Assembly: GCA_010015805.1 (NCBI GenBank)
Contig: ML978125.1
Coordinates: forward strand, 1,488,001-1,552,000
Source: Rhizodiscina lignyota
Taxonomy: Eukaryota; Ascomycota; Dothideomycetes; Aulographales; Rhizodiscinaceae
Length of the DNA: 64,000 nt
Direction of reading: 5' to 3'
Position 1 is the stretch's first letter, and the number at the start of each line of letters is the position of its first letter. A model generated the notes under the pieces. That model was not told the DNA's origin. It saw nothing but the letters and a program-made list of their open reading frames with translations, and ran no database searches. Below, one piece after another: positions 22,165 to 34,055 of this stretch. The position numbers were made by a program, and so were the translations under genes.

Positions 22165-25100
22165 TCACTCCACCGCATTCTGATCCGTCTCCGGCTTCCC
22201 CTCAAACGGCTCTTCAAACCTCGCCTCAAACTCGACTTTATCATTTAATCCGACAATTGGAAACAACCTCCCCCGAATATCTTTAAACTCATCCTCAAAC
22301 CTCTGCCCATTTTTACAAACCCAAATGGTATGCTTCACAAAGTCCACCCCGATGCCCACAACATCGCCCGGTCCATACCTCCGGACAGGGTTCGCGCCGA
22401 GATTCTTCCCATTGCTCGCGAACATGCCTCCATCATCTCCATGATAGCCCCACGAGCTCACTGCGGAAGGGAGCTTCTTCGGAGGCCAGCCGGGGAATTC
22501 GACGAACTCGCCTGCACGGGTCGCGAAGCCGATGCCGAGTACGGGGTTGGATGGCGACGCCATCCCCTCCCCGCTCGTGATCTTGATCTCGAAGTAATAC
22601 TCTTGAAGGCCGGCGGGGACGGGGTGGTCGGCCTCGATGACGACTCTGGTGCCGCCGGGGTGCTTTACTTTCGTCCCATCGACAATGTCAAACGGGCCGT
22701 CGCGCTCTTTGAACTTGCCCGGCCAACTTCCAAAGGTAGCCTGGCGCGACAGGAAGTCAATGGCATCTTCCTGTTGATGCTGCTTTGCTAACGCGTATGG
22801 CGTCCAGCCGTACTCGTCAGGGCGATTCAAGTTGGCCTTTGCTTCGTTCAGCTTCTGAAGAATCATCTTGCTATTGTTCAGGACGGCAGTGGCCACCAGT
22901 TGGGTGTCTTCGGCCGCAGAATGGGGATCGTGATCGATGAGGATGGAGACCGCTTGCTCGAAGTCGCTGCTACCATGGACGCTCCATTGCTCGTAGCAAA
23001 GTTCCAGTGCAGTCTTCCCATCTTTGTTTGGGCCGCTCTTCATCTTGGAGTCGAATCCTGCGTCGAGCAAAAGCTTAACGCATTCCGGCTTGCCACGGAA
23101 TGATGCTGCGTGGAGAGCATTGCGGCCCTTTTTCTCATCCGCGGCGCCGATTGCTTCGAGAGAAGGCGACTTCTCAATGAGAATTTTCACAATGTTGGTC
23201 ATGCCATGTCGAGCAGCTTGTCTGATCGGACACCTGCCTCCCTCTGTTATCACGTTAATGTCTTCGAATTTATATCCCTGTGCCAAGAGCTCATCCAGAA
23301 GAAACTGGGCAGTCTCGGGCGGACGGCCGGTCCGATTCTGGCATGCGGCGAAGAACGGGGTACGGCCGTGCCCATCTTTGTAGTTGATTGATGCTTTCCC
23401 TTCCCCGACCAAGAACTCCGTCACCTGCTTTTGATTCGCCTGGGCAGCTTCAATAAGAGCCGTGCGACCTTTGTTGTCAGGGTCGTCCACGTCGGTGACG
23501 TGTGGCATGATTAGCTTCATTGCTTCTATTTCACCTTCAAAGGACAGTTCAAAGAGCGGCCGCTGCGAGTCGTGGTCCTCAGCGTTGACGTCTGCACCAT
23601 GGTCTAGGAGGGTTTGAAGCATTGGTAAAGGGATGTTCCTCCTGCTGAGCAGCTTGTGTAGAGCCGTTTCACCGAAAGTGTCCTTGCAATTAATGATCTC
23701 CTTGATATCGGTGTCCTTCACGCTGTCAAGGAGCAATTGAAAAACAGCCGGGTCGTCCCCATCCCTGTCAAGGAAAGTCAGACACTATGCAAAAATTGTT
23801 ATTGCATCCGCTTACTGAGCATATTCATGAATGGCTGTCCATCCCCAACCATCTTTCATCGAGCAGTTGCCACCGGCTTTGAAAAGCAGTTCCACTTGCT
23901 CTGCGGTTGGTGCGGCTTCGATCCACCAAAAGAATGCTGTAGCGGCCCACCAGTTGGGATCCTTGCGCGGATATGGTGGGAAAGTAATATCGGCGTTGTG
24001 TTCAAGAAACAGCTTGAGCAGCCCTGTTCTGTTCTCAGGCGCATCGGCAGCTCTGTGAAGAGCAGTGCATCCATCGCCATCTGCCTCCATGATATCTGCG
24101 CCTTGCGCAATCAACCTCTCTGCTACACTCACTAGGCCAAGTATACACGCAACAGCCAGTGGAGACCACAGAGAATCAGGCTCATTCTCCATGTGCTGTA
24201 TCTGCCACTTGGCAAATACCTTTGTCTCATTTGTGAAAAATCGATCGAGCTCTTCGTAAAAAGCTTGCCACTCCTCACTGTGTTCACGTTCATCACGGGT
24301 CCATAATTTCTCCGCCTGTCTTGCGTGGTAGTACCATTTCTTGATCTCGTGGCGCTCCAATTTAGTTGGACTACCCCATCCTCCGCTGCTTTCTGAGGAG
24401 ATGTGGTTATCATCGGAGAAATCCTCACTGTCAACGGACGGGTCCTTATCATCTTCCTTCTTTTCTTCGGCATCATCTTCGTCTTCGGAATCACCCTTGG
24501 CTTCGATATTATCTTTGACTTCAGCATCGTCTTTGGCCTTTGCGGTATCGTCATCTTTGGTCTCTCCAACCGGTTCAGTGCTAGCATCAACTTTAAGATC
24601 TTCTTCCGCTTTGCTTGCGGGTTCCGCTTCAGTTTTACCTTCCTCCTTATTCTCCGCATCGGTTCTTAGCTCGGTTTCTTCTTTCTTTTCTTGTTCTTCC
24701 CCAGCTGCAGGTTCTTCTTTCGTGCCATTCGCTTCCCCCGACTGATCTTCTTGTTTTGCCGAGTCCTTCTCCTCTATCTCAACTTTGAAGAATCGCTTCT
24801 GGAATTGCGAAGAATTTAGGGATCGCACTGCCAACAACTTCTGTTAGTGCTTTTCACGTCAGCCAGGAGCGTCACATAAACATACCCGCGTTGAGTGCAA
24901 TCTGCAGATGTCCATGCTTTGGGGATACGGATAGAGGCCGTACAGTTGCAGAGCTGCGTCTGCAATTAGCACACCCTGAGTCCTCGTTTCCGTTCTTGAT
25001 CGTGCCATTCGCCTCTTCATCAAGGACGCAGAATGCTCGAATTGCGGCAGGATCGCGCAACTTCACAATGTCCTGCCCATTTTGTGGCTCGACGTCGAGA

Positions 25101-27094
25101 AAAGCGCTTCCAGCGATCCTGATCTGCTGGCTGTACAGGCTCAAATCAACTTTCGCATTCGAAGTGTCTAAAGTGACCTCGTTGTCCAGATCATAAGAAC
25201 CACTGTATGCATTCATGATCTCTTCTGCGGTAACCGGGCAGTCGGCCAGTAGCGTGTACGTCAAAGCTGTACACAACACATCCAAATAATTCGGTGCAAG
25301 CTGTTTGATGGCCTGGATATATGCTTCATTGACACCTTCCGGTAGCTGGGCCAACCGCTTAGAAAGCGGACGCTGCCATGGCTGCGCTAAGAAGGGAAGG
25401 GCAACCTGTGCAACATATTTGAACGATGCGCCAGCCTTTTCAAGGACCACTTTTCTCGCCTCTTCTCTCTCTGCATCTGACCAACCCGGATAGCTGTTCA
25501 GCTTGACCTTGATTGTCGTATCAATGTCATCTCTGTTGTGCTCGTGCATTGCGATAGCTGGAAATGCTTCCTTGAGAATGCGATCGTAGAATGGTCCATC
25601 TGAGCGACGACAGGAGACAACGATTTTGACATGGCTATCAGGAGCGCCGACCACTGAGCAGAGGCTTTCTGCCAAGGTTGTCTGATCTTTTTCCGAGAGT
25701 CGGTCAACCGAATCCAGCACGAAAATGAACTTCCGATTCAGAATGTCCGCGAGAGTTCCAATCGCCTCATCGAGTTCCGGAAGTTCGTCCTTTTTGGCCT
25801 TGCTAGAAGTGTCGCCTTTGCCGGTCTTGTTGGGAGATGCGCCTTTACTCTTGTCCTTCTTCGGATTCTTGAACAAATCGTTTGCACGTTCAAGGACATT
25901 AGGCGAATCGCTATGGTATGCCATCTCATAGATCTGATAGATGAGCGTGTGGGCAATGTCCTCGTATTTGAGGGATGCGATTCCGCCAGTCTCGCTTCTT
26001 CCGCCAAAGTTTGGATCGCAACTGATGGATTGCACAGTGAAACCATCACCATCGGACTCACTCTCGAGTTTCTTGATCAACGTAGCTAGAAGGTGTGACT
26101 TGCCAGTCCCCTCCTCTCCCCTGATGCTAAGGACTTGATTCTTCTCTGAATGTCGCCATTGCTTGTACTCATCAACATCAAAGATCCATTGGCATGTACC
26201 GTCTTGGATGTCTTCGTAGTACTCATCAAAGCAGCTCCCAGGATCAGAGAGTGGGTCCAATGCCTTCTTGTGCTTTTCGAAATCCGCCCTGGCCCAGTCC
26301 AATCGCGACTTGGGTTTCATGGTGTTTACGAGCTCGTCGATAGAAACCTTCAGTTCACTTTGCATATCCAAGCCGCGTTTGACAAGAACCTCAAGTGCGT
26401 CAAACTTGCCAAAGGTCTCCTTCTGGAACGCGGTCTGCGAGGTTTCAAGAATCTTCGCTTTCAACCCCATGATCGTATCGACCTTTGACTGGAAGATTGT
26501 CAATTCTGCTCCAAATATGTCTTGAAGAGCATGCTTGAAACGGCCAAGCTTTCCAGCCGTCAGGTGCTTGTGAACAGAGAACGAGTATCCGAGGATTGCC
26601 GAATACACCTTGCGGATATTTTCAAACAGTTGCTCGACAATGTCGCTGGTCTTGAAGTCTGAGGATCCGCGTTCATCGTATAGTTTGTCGTACGTCCGAA
26701 TGACGACCATCATGTATGTGATGTCCGACAGCGATGCTCCAAACAGATTGTAGAGCTTGTAGTTGCTCTGAATGGCGTTTAGAACTCCCTTTACTGCAAA
26801 CCAAGCTATACCGACACTTTCAGGAGCACCCTGCATGGCGAAGTTCGTAATGTTGACGAACATATCCATGTTGGACATGATGTTCGCGATGAACGACGTC
26901 GGCACAGTCTTTCCTGCCACCTCTATTTCGCCGTACTTGCGCCTCGACTCTGACTGCAACATTTGACAGCTGTCTCGCACATCTTCGTAGGATGCTTGGT
27001 CCTTGAGAAATTCCTGGATGAAGAGTTCGTCGTAGCCCCTGCCTTTGAGCTCCGCCACGAACGTGTTTCTGCCTTCCTCCCAAAGAGTCGGCAT
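22165..27094 (-). CDS. NLR-type STAND protein: N-terminal Goodbye-like domain, NACHT-like NTPase, ankyrin repeats, SPRY
   Basis: 1606 aa from three exons: 27094-24886, 24827-23816, 23764-22165; phases close. Residues about 60-200 resemble the fungal STAND N-terminal Goodbye-type helical domain. A NACHT-like NTPase follows, with P-loop GEEGTGKS at 326-333 and Walker B FIFVLDSVD at 456-464, then a helical region (to about 740). An acidic Lys/Glu linker (about 756-886) leads to about 11 ankyrin repeats (954-1412). The C-terminus (about 1455-1582) is a SPRY domain (YYFEIKITSGEG to GRLFPIVGL). Proteins with this plan are sensors: the repeats bind a ligand, the NTPase oligomerises, and the N-terminal domain signals, in fungi often for non-self recognition or cell death. 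The ankyrin repeats are well diverged from each other, unlike the near-identical WD repeats of HET-type genes. Probably cytosolic. The ligand is unknown. Confidence 0.85.
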
Positions 27095-28312
27095 AGTCTA
27101 CGAAGCTGCTATACAGCAGCAAACGCGTGACAACTAGATTATAGAAAGAAGTACATTTACAGAACGAACGGCCATCAACAGTGCAAGATGTAAATGGGGA
27201 AATGAACAGCCTTGCCATACACAGTTGGCTCGAACGAACAATTAATAGAAAACCTACCTACGCAGAAGGTAACCACATCGATGCACCTCAATATTCATAG
27301 TCTCAGCTTCTCCACGCGTCAGGAGACGCATCACCTGAGCGGCTCCAGAGATTACCAATTAAGAACTTCAATCTTGGCCGGTGAAGGCAAAAGGTAGGGT
27401 TGGGGCCAGGTGGAGAGAGCAGATTGCATGTCTCCATAATTGCAACAATAGAAGTTGCATAGGCCAGCCAGGGACCTCTTAACGAGCGAGATTAAGTTTA
27501 ACCAGCGAGCGGTAGTGTCGGAGGACTGCAGGATTCGAGGTATCAGTTCCGCTCCCTGTAAGGCAGAAAGGGAGATGGCAGACAAGCAATGAAATGAGCC
27601 CTATCAAAGACGCGTTAGCAACAGACCCCTATTATTAAACCAACCCTGAGGCTCGAAGGATAGGGTAGCCTTGTGTTACAGCTGAACGCCATGGCGTCCA
27701 TTGTGCATGATCAAGGAATCGGGCATGCAGTGAAAAAGCGTCCGAAGCCTCCATTTTCCTTTGCGAGAATACGAAAAGTTGATGTTGTGGTTCGGTCCGA
27801 ACATTCTTGAGGATGTCTGCTAGCATGGGTGCATTGCGGGTGGTCCATTGGGAGCTCCGTGCCCAAACTTAGGTACGGGGCCACCCAAGGGCTAGGTGCA
27901 TCAGCGCCTCTTTGGTACGACGGCTTTGCACCAACCAAAACTGAGACAGTTGCTCCATAGTTTGCGTGCGACGAGAGTACAGAGCGCAATACGATAATCG
28001 TCTTATGCAGCATTAGAGAGCAGAGCACATGATCAGAGCAAGCCTAGCACTCCACGCAGCGTCCAACATCGACAAAGTGTCTCGCAGCACATGGGCATGA
28101 CGAAAAGCGCGGGTAGCGGTGCATGCCACCGCGCAAAGCCCATCAGTCACCCAACGCCTTACCTTTTGCGAAGCACCACCGCCGGCCAACGCCCTGCATC
28201 AGCCCAACGCACTGCCAGACGACAAAACCCGCAACAAATGTCCGATCGCGGCAAATAAGCGGGCAAGCACGAAACCCCGATCCAAAGATGAGAGCTCAAC
28301 CCGCGGCAAACG
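27095..28312. other. Divergent promoter region, 1.2 kb
   Basis: Between the NLR gene (-) and the SAS4-domain gene (+). Frames at 27352-27585 and 27711-28028 show no family resemblance. The right end (28100-28312) is GC-rich and open in several frames, but a TGA lies in the SAS4 frame shortly before its first ATG. Confidence 0.55.
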
Positions 28313-30010
28313 ATGGTCGACTCCCTCAGGCCATTGTCGCGCGCTGGCCGATCAACGAGACTGCATCCCCATCCCGCTGACGCTCCTCCTGAACCCACCA
28401 CGCGCGAACACAAACCCCCGACCGCGACCGCTGGCAGCAAGGCGGCGCGAGCGAACAACCACACACACAGCGACACGCCGGCGCGCGCGACGCGATCGCA
28501 CAAGATCGAGAGACCGGTGCAGAACGGGGTGGAAAAGAGGGTGCTGAGGGCAGATAATACTGTCGCGGGTCGTAAACGCACGCGGGCTCACACAGCCACG
28601 GAGCACGATGGTCGTGGAGGCCTGGAGAAGAGAGCGCCGATCAAGCACGAGCACGCGGTCGTACAGAAGCAGGGAGTAGCGCAGAAGCCTCCGCCTGCAA
28701 ACGGTATTCACGCACCGCGCAAGTCTGATAAAGAGCTGGAGGTGAAGTTCGTGCAAGGCGGTGTTGCTGCACCGCCGAAGCAGCAGAATGGGGCACCGAC
28801 CGCACCAGCGTCAACAACAACGGTGCAGACTGGAGGCGCAAACAACCAGGACAAGCGCACTCTGAGGTCACAAGATGGTGCGTCACGACTTAAAAGTGAT
28901 CTTGCGATCTATTTCCCCAATTTCGACGACATCATCAACGATGTTCCCCCAGAGCCAGAGTTCCTAGGCATCGAGACCCCTGTGCTCGTCGTCGACGAGC
29001 CGATCAAGAGCAACAATGCCTCTCCGCAAGATCTTCCAACGCGTAATAAGGGTGGTAGTAGTGAGAAGGGTCCCGTTAGCCCCAACATGTCGAAGAGCTC
29101 TCGGCGTGTCTCCATAAACGGTGCGACAACTGCTCAAGCCTCATCGATGGCAGCAGACTCTCTACAATTCAACGGTACACAAACCCTTGATCTTGAATCC
29201 TTAAGCCGGAAACTCTCCGTCGCCTCTTCAGCCTCCTCATCGCAAACGGATCCTCTTTCCGACAGCGTCTATTTCAAAGCACACCGTCGCGCCGAACGTA
29301 AGGAGAAGCAGCTGCGCAACATCGAGAAGGAGCGGGCACAGCATGAGAAGGTCCAACTGGAGGGGTTGCTAGAAGGACTGCAAGGCCCGGACTGGTTGAA
29401 AGTTATGGGTATAACAGCGATTACTGATGGTGAGAAGAAGGAATGGGAGGGCAAGAGACAGTACTTCATACGAGAAGTAGATGCTCTGTTGGACAAGTTC
29501 CGGTTATGGAGGGAGGAGGAGAAGCGATTGAAGGCAGAGAGGGAAGAGAAAAGGCTCGCTGAAGAAGAGGAGGAGGAAGAGGAAGAGGAAGAGGAGGAGG
29601 ACGTGGCAGACGAAGACGAGGAGGAGCAAGATGTAGCGAGCACCGGACCCAACTCTAGCGATCTGGACGCTTCTGCTGCACAGCAACTACTCCTTGAAGC
29701 GAGCATTTCGAGAAAGCGGCCGCCCAAGCCCAAGCTGGCCGAAATCAAGAAGCCTCCGCCTGACACGCCCTTCACCTCGTTCTACTCCAAGCCATATCTG
29801 CGTGCACAGGCCCTCGGAAAGACTAGGCATGGCAGAAGCGAACTCGCATTTGGCGTGCCACTTCCTGAGTTTCCCGAAGAAGATTTCGAGTTGCCCGAGG
29901 ACTTTATGACGCCGGAGGCAATGAACGCGCATGCACGAAAGAGGAGAAAGAAACGGAGGGAGAGTGCGGTTGAGAAGGCGGAGCATGGTAAGGGTAAGAG
30001 TAAGGTGTGA
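28313..30010 (+). CDS. SAS4-domain protein (histone acetyltransferase complex subunit)
   Basis: Intronless 565-aa protein. In yeast Sas4 bridges Sas2 and Sas5 in the SAS complex that acetylates histone H4 K16 and limits the spread of silencing. The conserved parts visible are LKSDLAIYFPNFDDIIND (about residues 192-209) and the helical SAS4 core DSVYFKAHRRAERKEKQLRN with GPDWLKVMGITAITDGEKK (about 314-395). The N-terminal 180 residues are basic and disordered. A run of about 15 Glu residues follows the core, and the C-terminus is basic (ARKRRKKRR), a likely nuclear signal. The start is the first ATG after an in-frame stop. Most of the length beyond the core is disordered. Family assignment is good; conservation of the exact complex is inferred. 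Confidence 0.82.
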   Translation: MVDSLRPLSRAGRSTRLHPHPADAPPEPTTREHKPPTATAGSKAARANNHTHSDTPARATRSHKIERPVQNGVEKRVLRADNTVAGRKRTRAHTATEHDGRGGLEKRAPIKHEHAVVQKQGVAQKPPPANGIHAPRKSDKELEVKFVQGGVAAPPKQQNGAPTAPASTTTVQTGGANNQDKRTLRSQDGASRLKSDLAIYFPNFDDIINDVPPEPEFLGIETPVLVVDEPIKSNNASPQDLPTRNKGGSSEKGPVSPNMSKSSRRVSINGATTAQASSMAADSLQFNGTQTLDLESLSRKLSVASSASSSQTDPLSDSVYFKAHRRAERKEKQLRNIEKERAQHEKVQLEGLLEGLQGPDWLKVMGITAITDGEKKEWEGKRQYFIREVDALLDKFRLWREEEKRLKAEREEKRLAEEEEEEEEEEEEEDVADEDEEEQDVASTGPNSSDLDASAAQQLLLEASISRKRPPKPKLAEIKKPPPDTPFTSFYSKPYLRAQALGKTRHGRSELAFGVPLPEFPEEDFELPEDFMTPEAMNAHARKRRKKRRESAVEKAEHGKGKSKV

Positions 30011-30522
30011 TCAGACGCCATCCTTTCGTCTATGGAGTTCGATGCCATGGCGTTGCGGCGAAGGGGAGTGTGACTGGCACAACGTTATGCTTGCTCAATG
30101 GAGTTGAAAAGCCCGGCGTTGATATTAATGGCACACGGGGTTTCGGCTTCTTCGAGATATCATCTGCTTAGTTGCTGAACGCTGTATCATAGAAATACCC
30201 AGCAAATTCGTCGAACCTTTCATGCAGTCTCTCCTTCGTGATTATTAGAAAAGCATGTACATCTCATACCCTCGCTTCTGTAGAAAACACACGTGTTTGC
30301 CAAGATTCGGGCATTTATTGTCAGTCACGTGATTGACAATATCATCATTTCCCAATACGGCAGAAACCACCGACCTACGAGGCAGCCAATTTCTCGCGAG
30401 CAACACGCCACACGTGGCTAATCTCCGGCAAATTATCGCTCCCGACAAGGTAGTCATTTCATACGGCATTGCAACAAGTACAAACACCATGTCATGTTCA
30501 TTGTCGAGAATGAGCATTCAAG
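30011..30522. other. Intergenic, 0.5 kb
   Basis: 3' flank of the SAS4-domain gene and promoter of the next + gene. No feature seen. Confidence 0.6.
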
Positions 30523-32078
30523 ATGAGGCGGGATTATCTCCTTCCCGGTGATATGTTCCTCTGGACATGCCTAGGTATATCCTCACCGGTCCCACATTTT
30601 GCTTGCTTGCCTTCAGTTAACACAGCTATAGGTGTGATCTTCTTCGTTGTTGGCACCGAGGTCGGGCGCACACTGCACAGGCTCGCGGAGCTACCTGAGG
30701 AGGAGGAGGAGCTTCAAGAAGATCTCCCGAAACCGGCGCAGAACAATGATGAGCAGGTGAACGGTGAATTCAACCTACTGAAGTTGTCTCATCTATGACA
30801 CATCCATACTAACAACGATACAGCTATAAGCAACGAGTCACTCGCCCTCCTAGCCACACATCAGAACCCCAATATCCGCAACCCGTAAGCCCTACACCAT
30901 CCTCCCTCTTGGAACTATGACGTCCTCGCTCACAACCTATTAACAGCGCCACACAAATCTTCATCGAACGCTTCCTCGGAAACGACGAAGCCCGCGCGAT
31001 CTTCATCCATGACCTCACCTCCCCCGACACACCGCCAGACATCCGCGAAAAAGCGATCCGCGCTCTCAGGCTTCTCCACCGCTCTGGCTTCGGCGACGAG
31101 ATCCGCGACCTCCTCCGCTTCGCCGAGTTCGGCGACCTCCACGAGCAACACGCGCGCACGCGCAGTCTGGACGCAGGCAGCGACGGCGCGAACGATGGCG
31201 ATACAGACGGCTCAAGAGATGGAAGTGCCGAGGACAGGCTAGACCGCGCGTTCAGCAACGACATAAGGATTGCGCAGCAGCTGCGGGATGAGTTACCTCC
31301 GGGCTGGTCTCACGTGTCCGCGCCGGAGGAAGGGCTACTATCGGCCGATGGGAGATTCGTCCGCGCGCCCGGGCTGCGGAACATATTCTGCAAGATGATG
31401 GCGCTGGTGTATCTGCTCGAGAATGAGGAGTACCAGGCGCTGGAGGCGGAGGAGCAGATACGGCAGATTGCCCGCGCCACTCGGGACAGAGTGGACGGTG
31501 GGGATGCGGATCCAGCGCCGCTGTACCCAGCGAGATTCGACCATCCGGCCGCCGTCGCGCATTCGATCGTGGAATGCGGGTTCCTGGGCAATCGTGCGGC
31601 GGCGATGCTCCGCGCGCGGCTCCTAGGCTCCGGGTTGCGGATGCACGAGCGCCTCGTCATCCAGCAGTTTCTTGGGGAGATAGAGTCGGACGACGCTGCA
31701 GAGGCGGTGGGTGCAGCTCAGGCCAGTCGAGACGTCCAGCAGCAGATGGTGGTGCAATTCATGCTTACCTTCCAACCGCAGTCTCAAGCGGAGGTACAGG
31801 CCCGTCCGCGGCCGCAGGAGGAGAGTGTGGAGGAGGTGGCGAGGAGACGTCGGCGCAGGGAGGCGATGGTGCTGAATGAGGGCGATCGGCCGGTTAGTGA
31901 GAGGGATATCATCCAGAGGAGGAGGACGGATGAGATCCTTAGGGGGATGAGGGCGCAGGGGAGGATTCCGATTGGTGGAGGCGCGAACGGACAAGGTACG
32001 ACGAATGGCGAAGCAAATGCTGGATCGACAGCGGCATGGGGAGGCTTCTGGAGAAGTTTGGCTGTTCGTTGGGGATGA
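30523..32078 (+). CDS. Membrane-anchored helical-repeat protein, unknown
   Basis: 458 aa from four exons: 30523-30574, 30632-30763, 30824-30884, 30947-32078; phases close. A single hydrophobic segment near the N-terminus (MFLWTCLGVIFFVVGTEVG, residues 11-29, built across intron 1) should anchor it in a membrane with the rest in the cytosol. The body is helical, with motifs such as AISNESLALLATHQNPNIRN that look like armadillo or HEAT-type units. It then becomes Arg-rich (EEVARRRRRREAM) and ends in a Gly/Asn-rich tail. I recognise the pattern from conserved unnamed fungal proteins but not a function. It converges with the DUF2434-type gene, 339 bases away. Confidence 0.72.
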
Positions 32079-32417
32079 GTACGCAGCTTGGAATTGGCGC
32101 ACGAGGTTTGACTTTGTATTGGACGACTGCACGGTTGCATGGCACTGGAGTACGACGGGTGGAATTTTGAAGTTCAGTTGAATTGAGGATAGTTCAAGTC
32201 TCAAACAATGGCAGCAAGTGCTCTCAACAACAAATCGCTTTGCGTATGCTCATGCCGGAATCAATGACGAAACGAACATGGAGATATATGCGCGAAGAGA
32301 AAAGCATCAATCCATGCACCAATGCTTTGCTGAAGGAACAAGAAACCTCGTATCCTGCCAAAAGGGAGCCAATAACGCCATATATTCGTCGCCTCATGCC
32401 AACCACATATACCCCCT
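32079..32417. other. Convergent 3' spacer
   Basis: 339 bases between two converging genes; no feature seen. Confidence 0.6.
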
Positions 32418-34055
32418 TCAATCCTTCGCCTCGCGCATCAACATCCCTAATCCCCGCTCCATGGCATCCCTCCCCTCCAGCGTCTTCCACACCTCATGCG
32501 GCGCCTTGCGCACAACCGTCCACTCCAAACACTTGCTCGTAATCTTCGTCAAATCTCGCTGCTTGCGCTCCCACTCGCCGTCTCTCTTCACCTCAATCCC
32601 ACTGCTTACAAGCACGAGCGGCACCTCCTTATCTTGAATCGTCCTCGCGCTCGCAACCTCGTTCTTCGTCAGCGAGTCGGCCACCAGGTTCTCCTGGAGC
32701 TGCGCCTTGATGAACTTCCCGCTCTGATACGCCGAGCGGCCGTACACACGGTCCTCGCGCGTGCGGCCTTGGAAGATGGTGCCCACGAGGCGCGTGATGC
32801 CCAGCGGGCTGATGACGCCCCAGCCCCATAAGACGAAGCCGCGACCTGGGGACGCGATGCGGTGCAAAAGATCTTCATGTAGCGGGTCGATCATCATGAT
32901 GCCCTTGATCCCAGGCCCGTGGTTCGAGCTGAAGATGCGGCTGACGATACTGCCATACCCGGCGGACACAAGCACATACGGCCCGTCTTCACCTGCTCGA
33001 GCCAGTGCTTCGGCTAGAGCGCGCGCAGACATGCCGGCAGAGTGCGGGGAGGGCGCGTTGTCGCTCCATGCGTAGCCTGGACGGTCCCAGTAGCAGTATC
33101 GCTCGATAGTCTTGTTTTGAAACGCGTTATACAGCCAGCCCTCGAAGTCTCTCTCGGACGGGTACTCGCCCGCTTCCAGGATCACGGTGGGGGTGAGTTT
33201 GTAGCCGTCCTTGTCGAACGTGGCGTTACCGAGGCAGTTGAGGTGGACTTCGTATTTCGTGCCGTCGACGTAGTACCGCTCTCCAGGCGGTGCAAGGCTC
33301 GCGTCTCTGGCACGCAGGATCAGCGTTGCCGTCATGAGCACTGCGATTACGATGTATATGGCGAGGATGATGGTCGCGAGGAGAACGGCGAGCCACTCGC
33401 GCAGCGTGCGGCGGTTCTCCGGACGGCCTGTGAGCCGCTCTTCCTCCTCCCGTTTGCCCCATGCCACGATACGGTCGACAGTGGTGCACCACGCTGCAAT
33501 CACAGTGGCGTATACGACGCTCGCTATCCCCACCCATCCTTCCTCCACGCGTATCTTCGACACCGCCAGTATCATGATCATGTCCACAAGCAGTAGCACC
33601 GAGATGACGGCCAACAAGATGCGCATCACCCTGCTGGGCGTGAGGAAGAACAGTAGCGTAACCAGCAGGTTCCCGGCCGTCAGCGTTGTGTAGGAGAAGT
33701 CGAAGAAGCCGCTGCCACGGCTGTGCAGGCCGGGCGGGCTGACGAAGATGCTCACAAGCAGCAGCACCCACCAGAAGAAGGTGAGCATGAACAGGAAGAC
33801 TGTAGTGTAGCGGCTCAGGCGCACCGTCCACAGGTTGTTCGGCGACACGGCCGGGTCGTCGGGGTCGAGGTAGCCATCGTTACGGGGCCGATGTGGAGGA
33901 GGCTGGCGCGGGAGAAGACGCGTGCGCTCTGTAGGTTCGTCATGATGGTCTTGAGATGGACGGGGTGTTTCGTCGGATTCTTGAGGTTGTTGCTGGTCTT
34001 CTTCGGAGGGGTGGCCGTTCTTGCCGTCCTTCTTCGTGGACCAGAGGGAGACCAT
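32418..34055 (-). CDS. Fungal multipass membrane protein with hydrolase-like domain (DUF2434-type)
   Basis: Intronless 545-aa protein. A 75-residue Pro/Gln/Asp-rich tail precedes five or six hydrophobic helices (about residues 80-250, including TTVFLFMLTFFWWVLLLVSIF and WLAVLLATIILAIYIVIAVL). A 290-residue soluble part follows, starting at APPGERYYVDGTKYEVHLNC. This part has the order of strands of an alpha/beta hydrolase (WDRPGYAWSD, then VLVSAGYGSIVSRIF), but the usual GxSxG elbow reads SAGYGS, so activity is doubtful. Fungal homologues are usually labelled mitochondrial integral membrane protein; I do not know of direct evidence for that location. Single-copy, complete, with good codon use. 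Confidence 0.8.
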   Translation of the reverse strand: MVSLWSTKKDGKNGHPSEEDQQQPQESDETPRPSQDHHDEPTERTRLLPRQPPPHRPRNDGYLDPDDPAVSPNNLWTVRLSRYTTVFLFMLTFFWWVLLLVSIFVSPPGLHSRGSGFFDFSYTTLTAGNLLVTLLFFLTPSRVMRILLAVISVLLLVDMIMILAVSKIRVEEGWVGIASVVYATVIAAWCTTVDRIVAWGKREEEERLTGRPENRRTLREWLAVLLATIILAIYIVIAVLMTATLILRARDASLAPPGERYYVDGTKYEVHLNCLGNATFDKDGYKLTPTVILEAGEYPSERDFEGWLYNAFQNKTIERYCYWDRPGYAWSDNAPSPHSAGMSARALAEALARAGEDGPYVLVSAGYGSIVSRIFSSNHGPGIKGIMMIDPLHEDLLHRIASPGRGFVLWGWGVISPLGITRLVGTIFQGRTREDRVYGRSAYQSGKFIKAQLQENLVADSLTKNEVASARTIQDKEVPLVLVSSGIEVKRDGEWERKQRDLTKITSKCLEWTVVRKAPHEVWKTLEGRDAMERGLGMLMREAKD

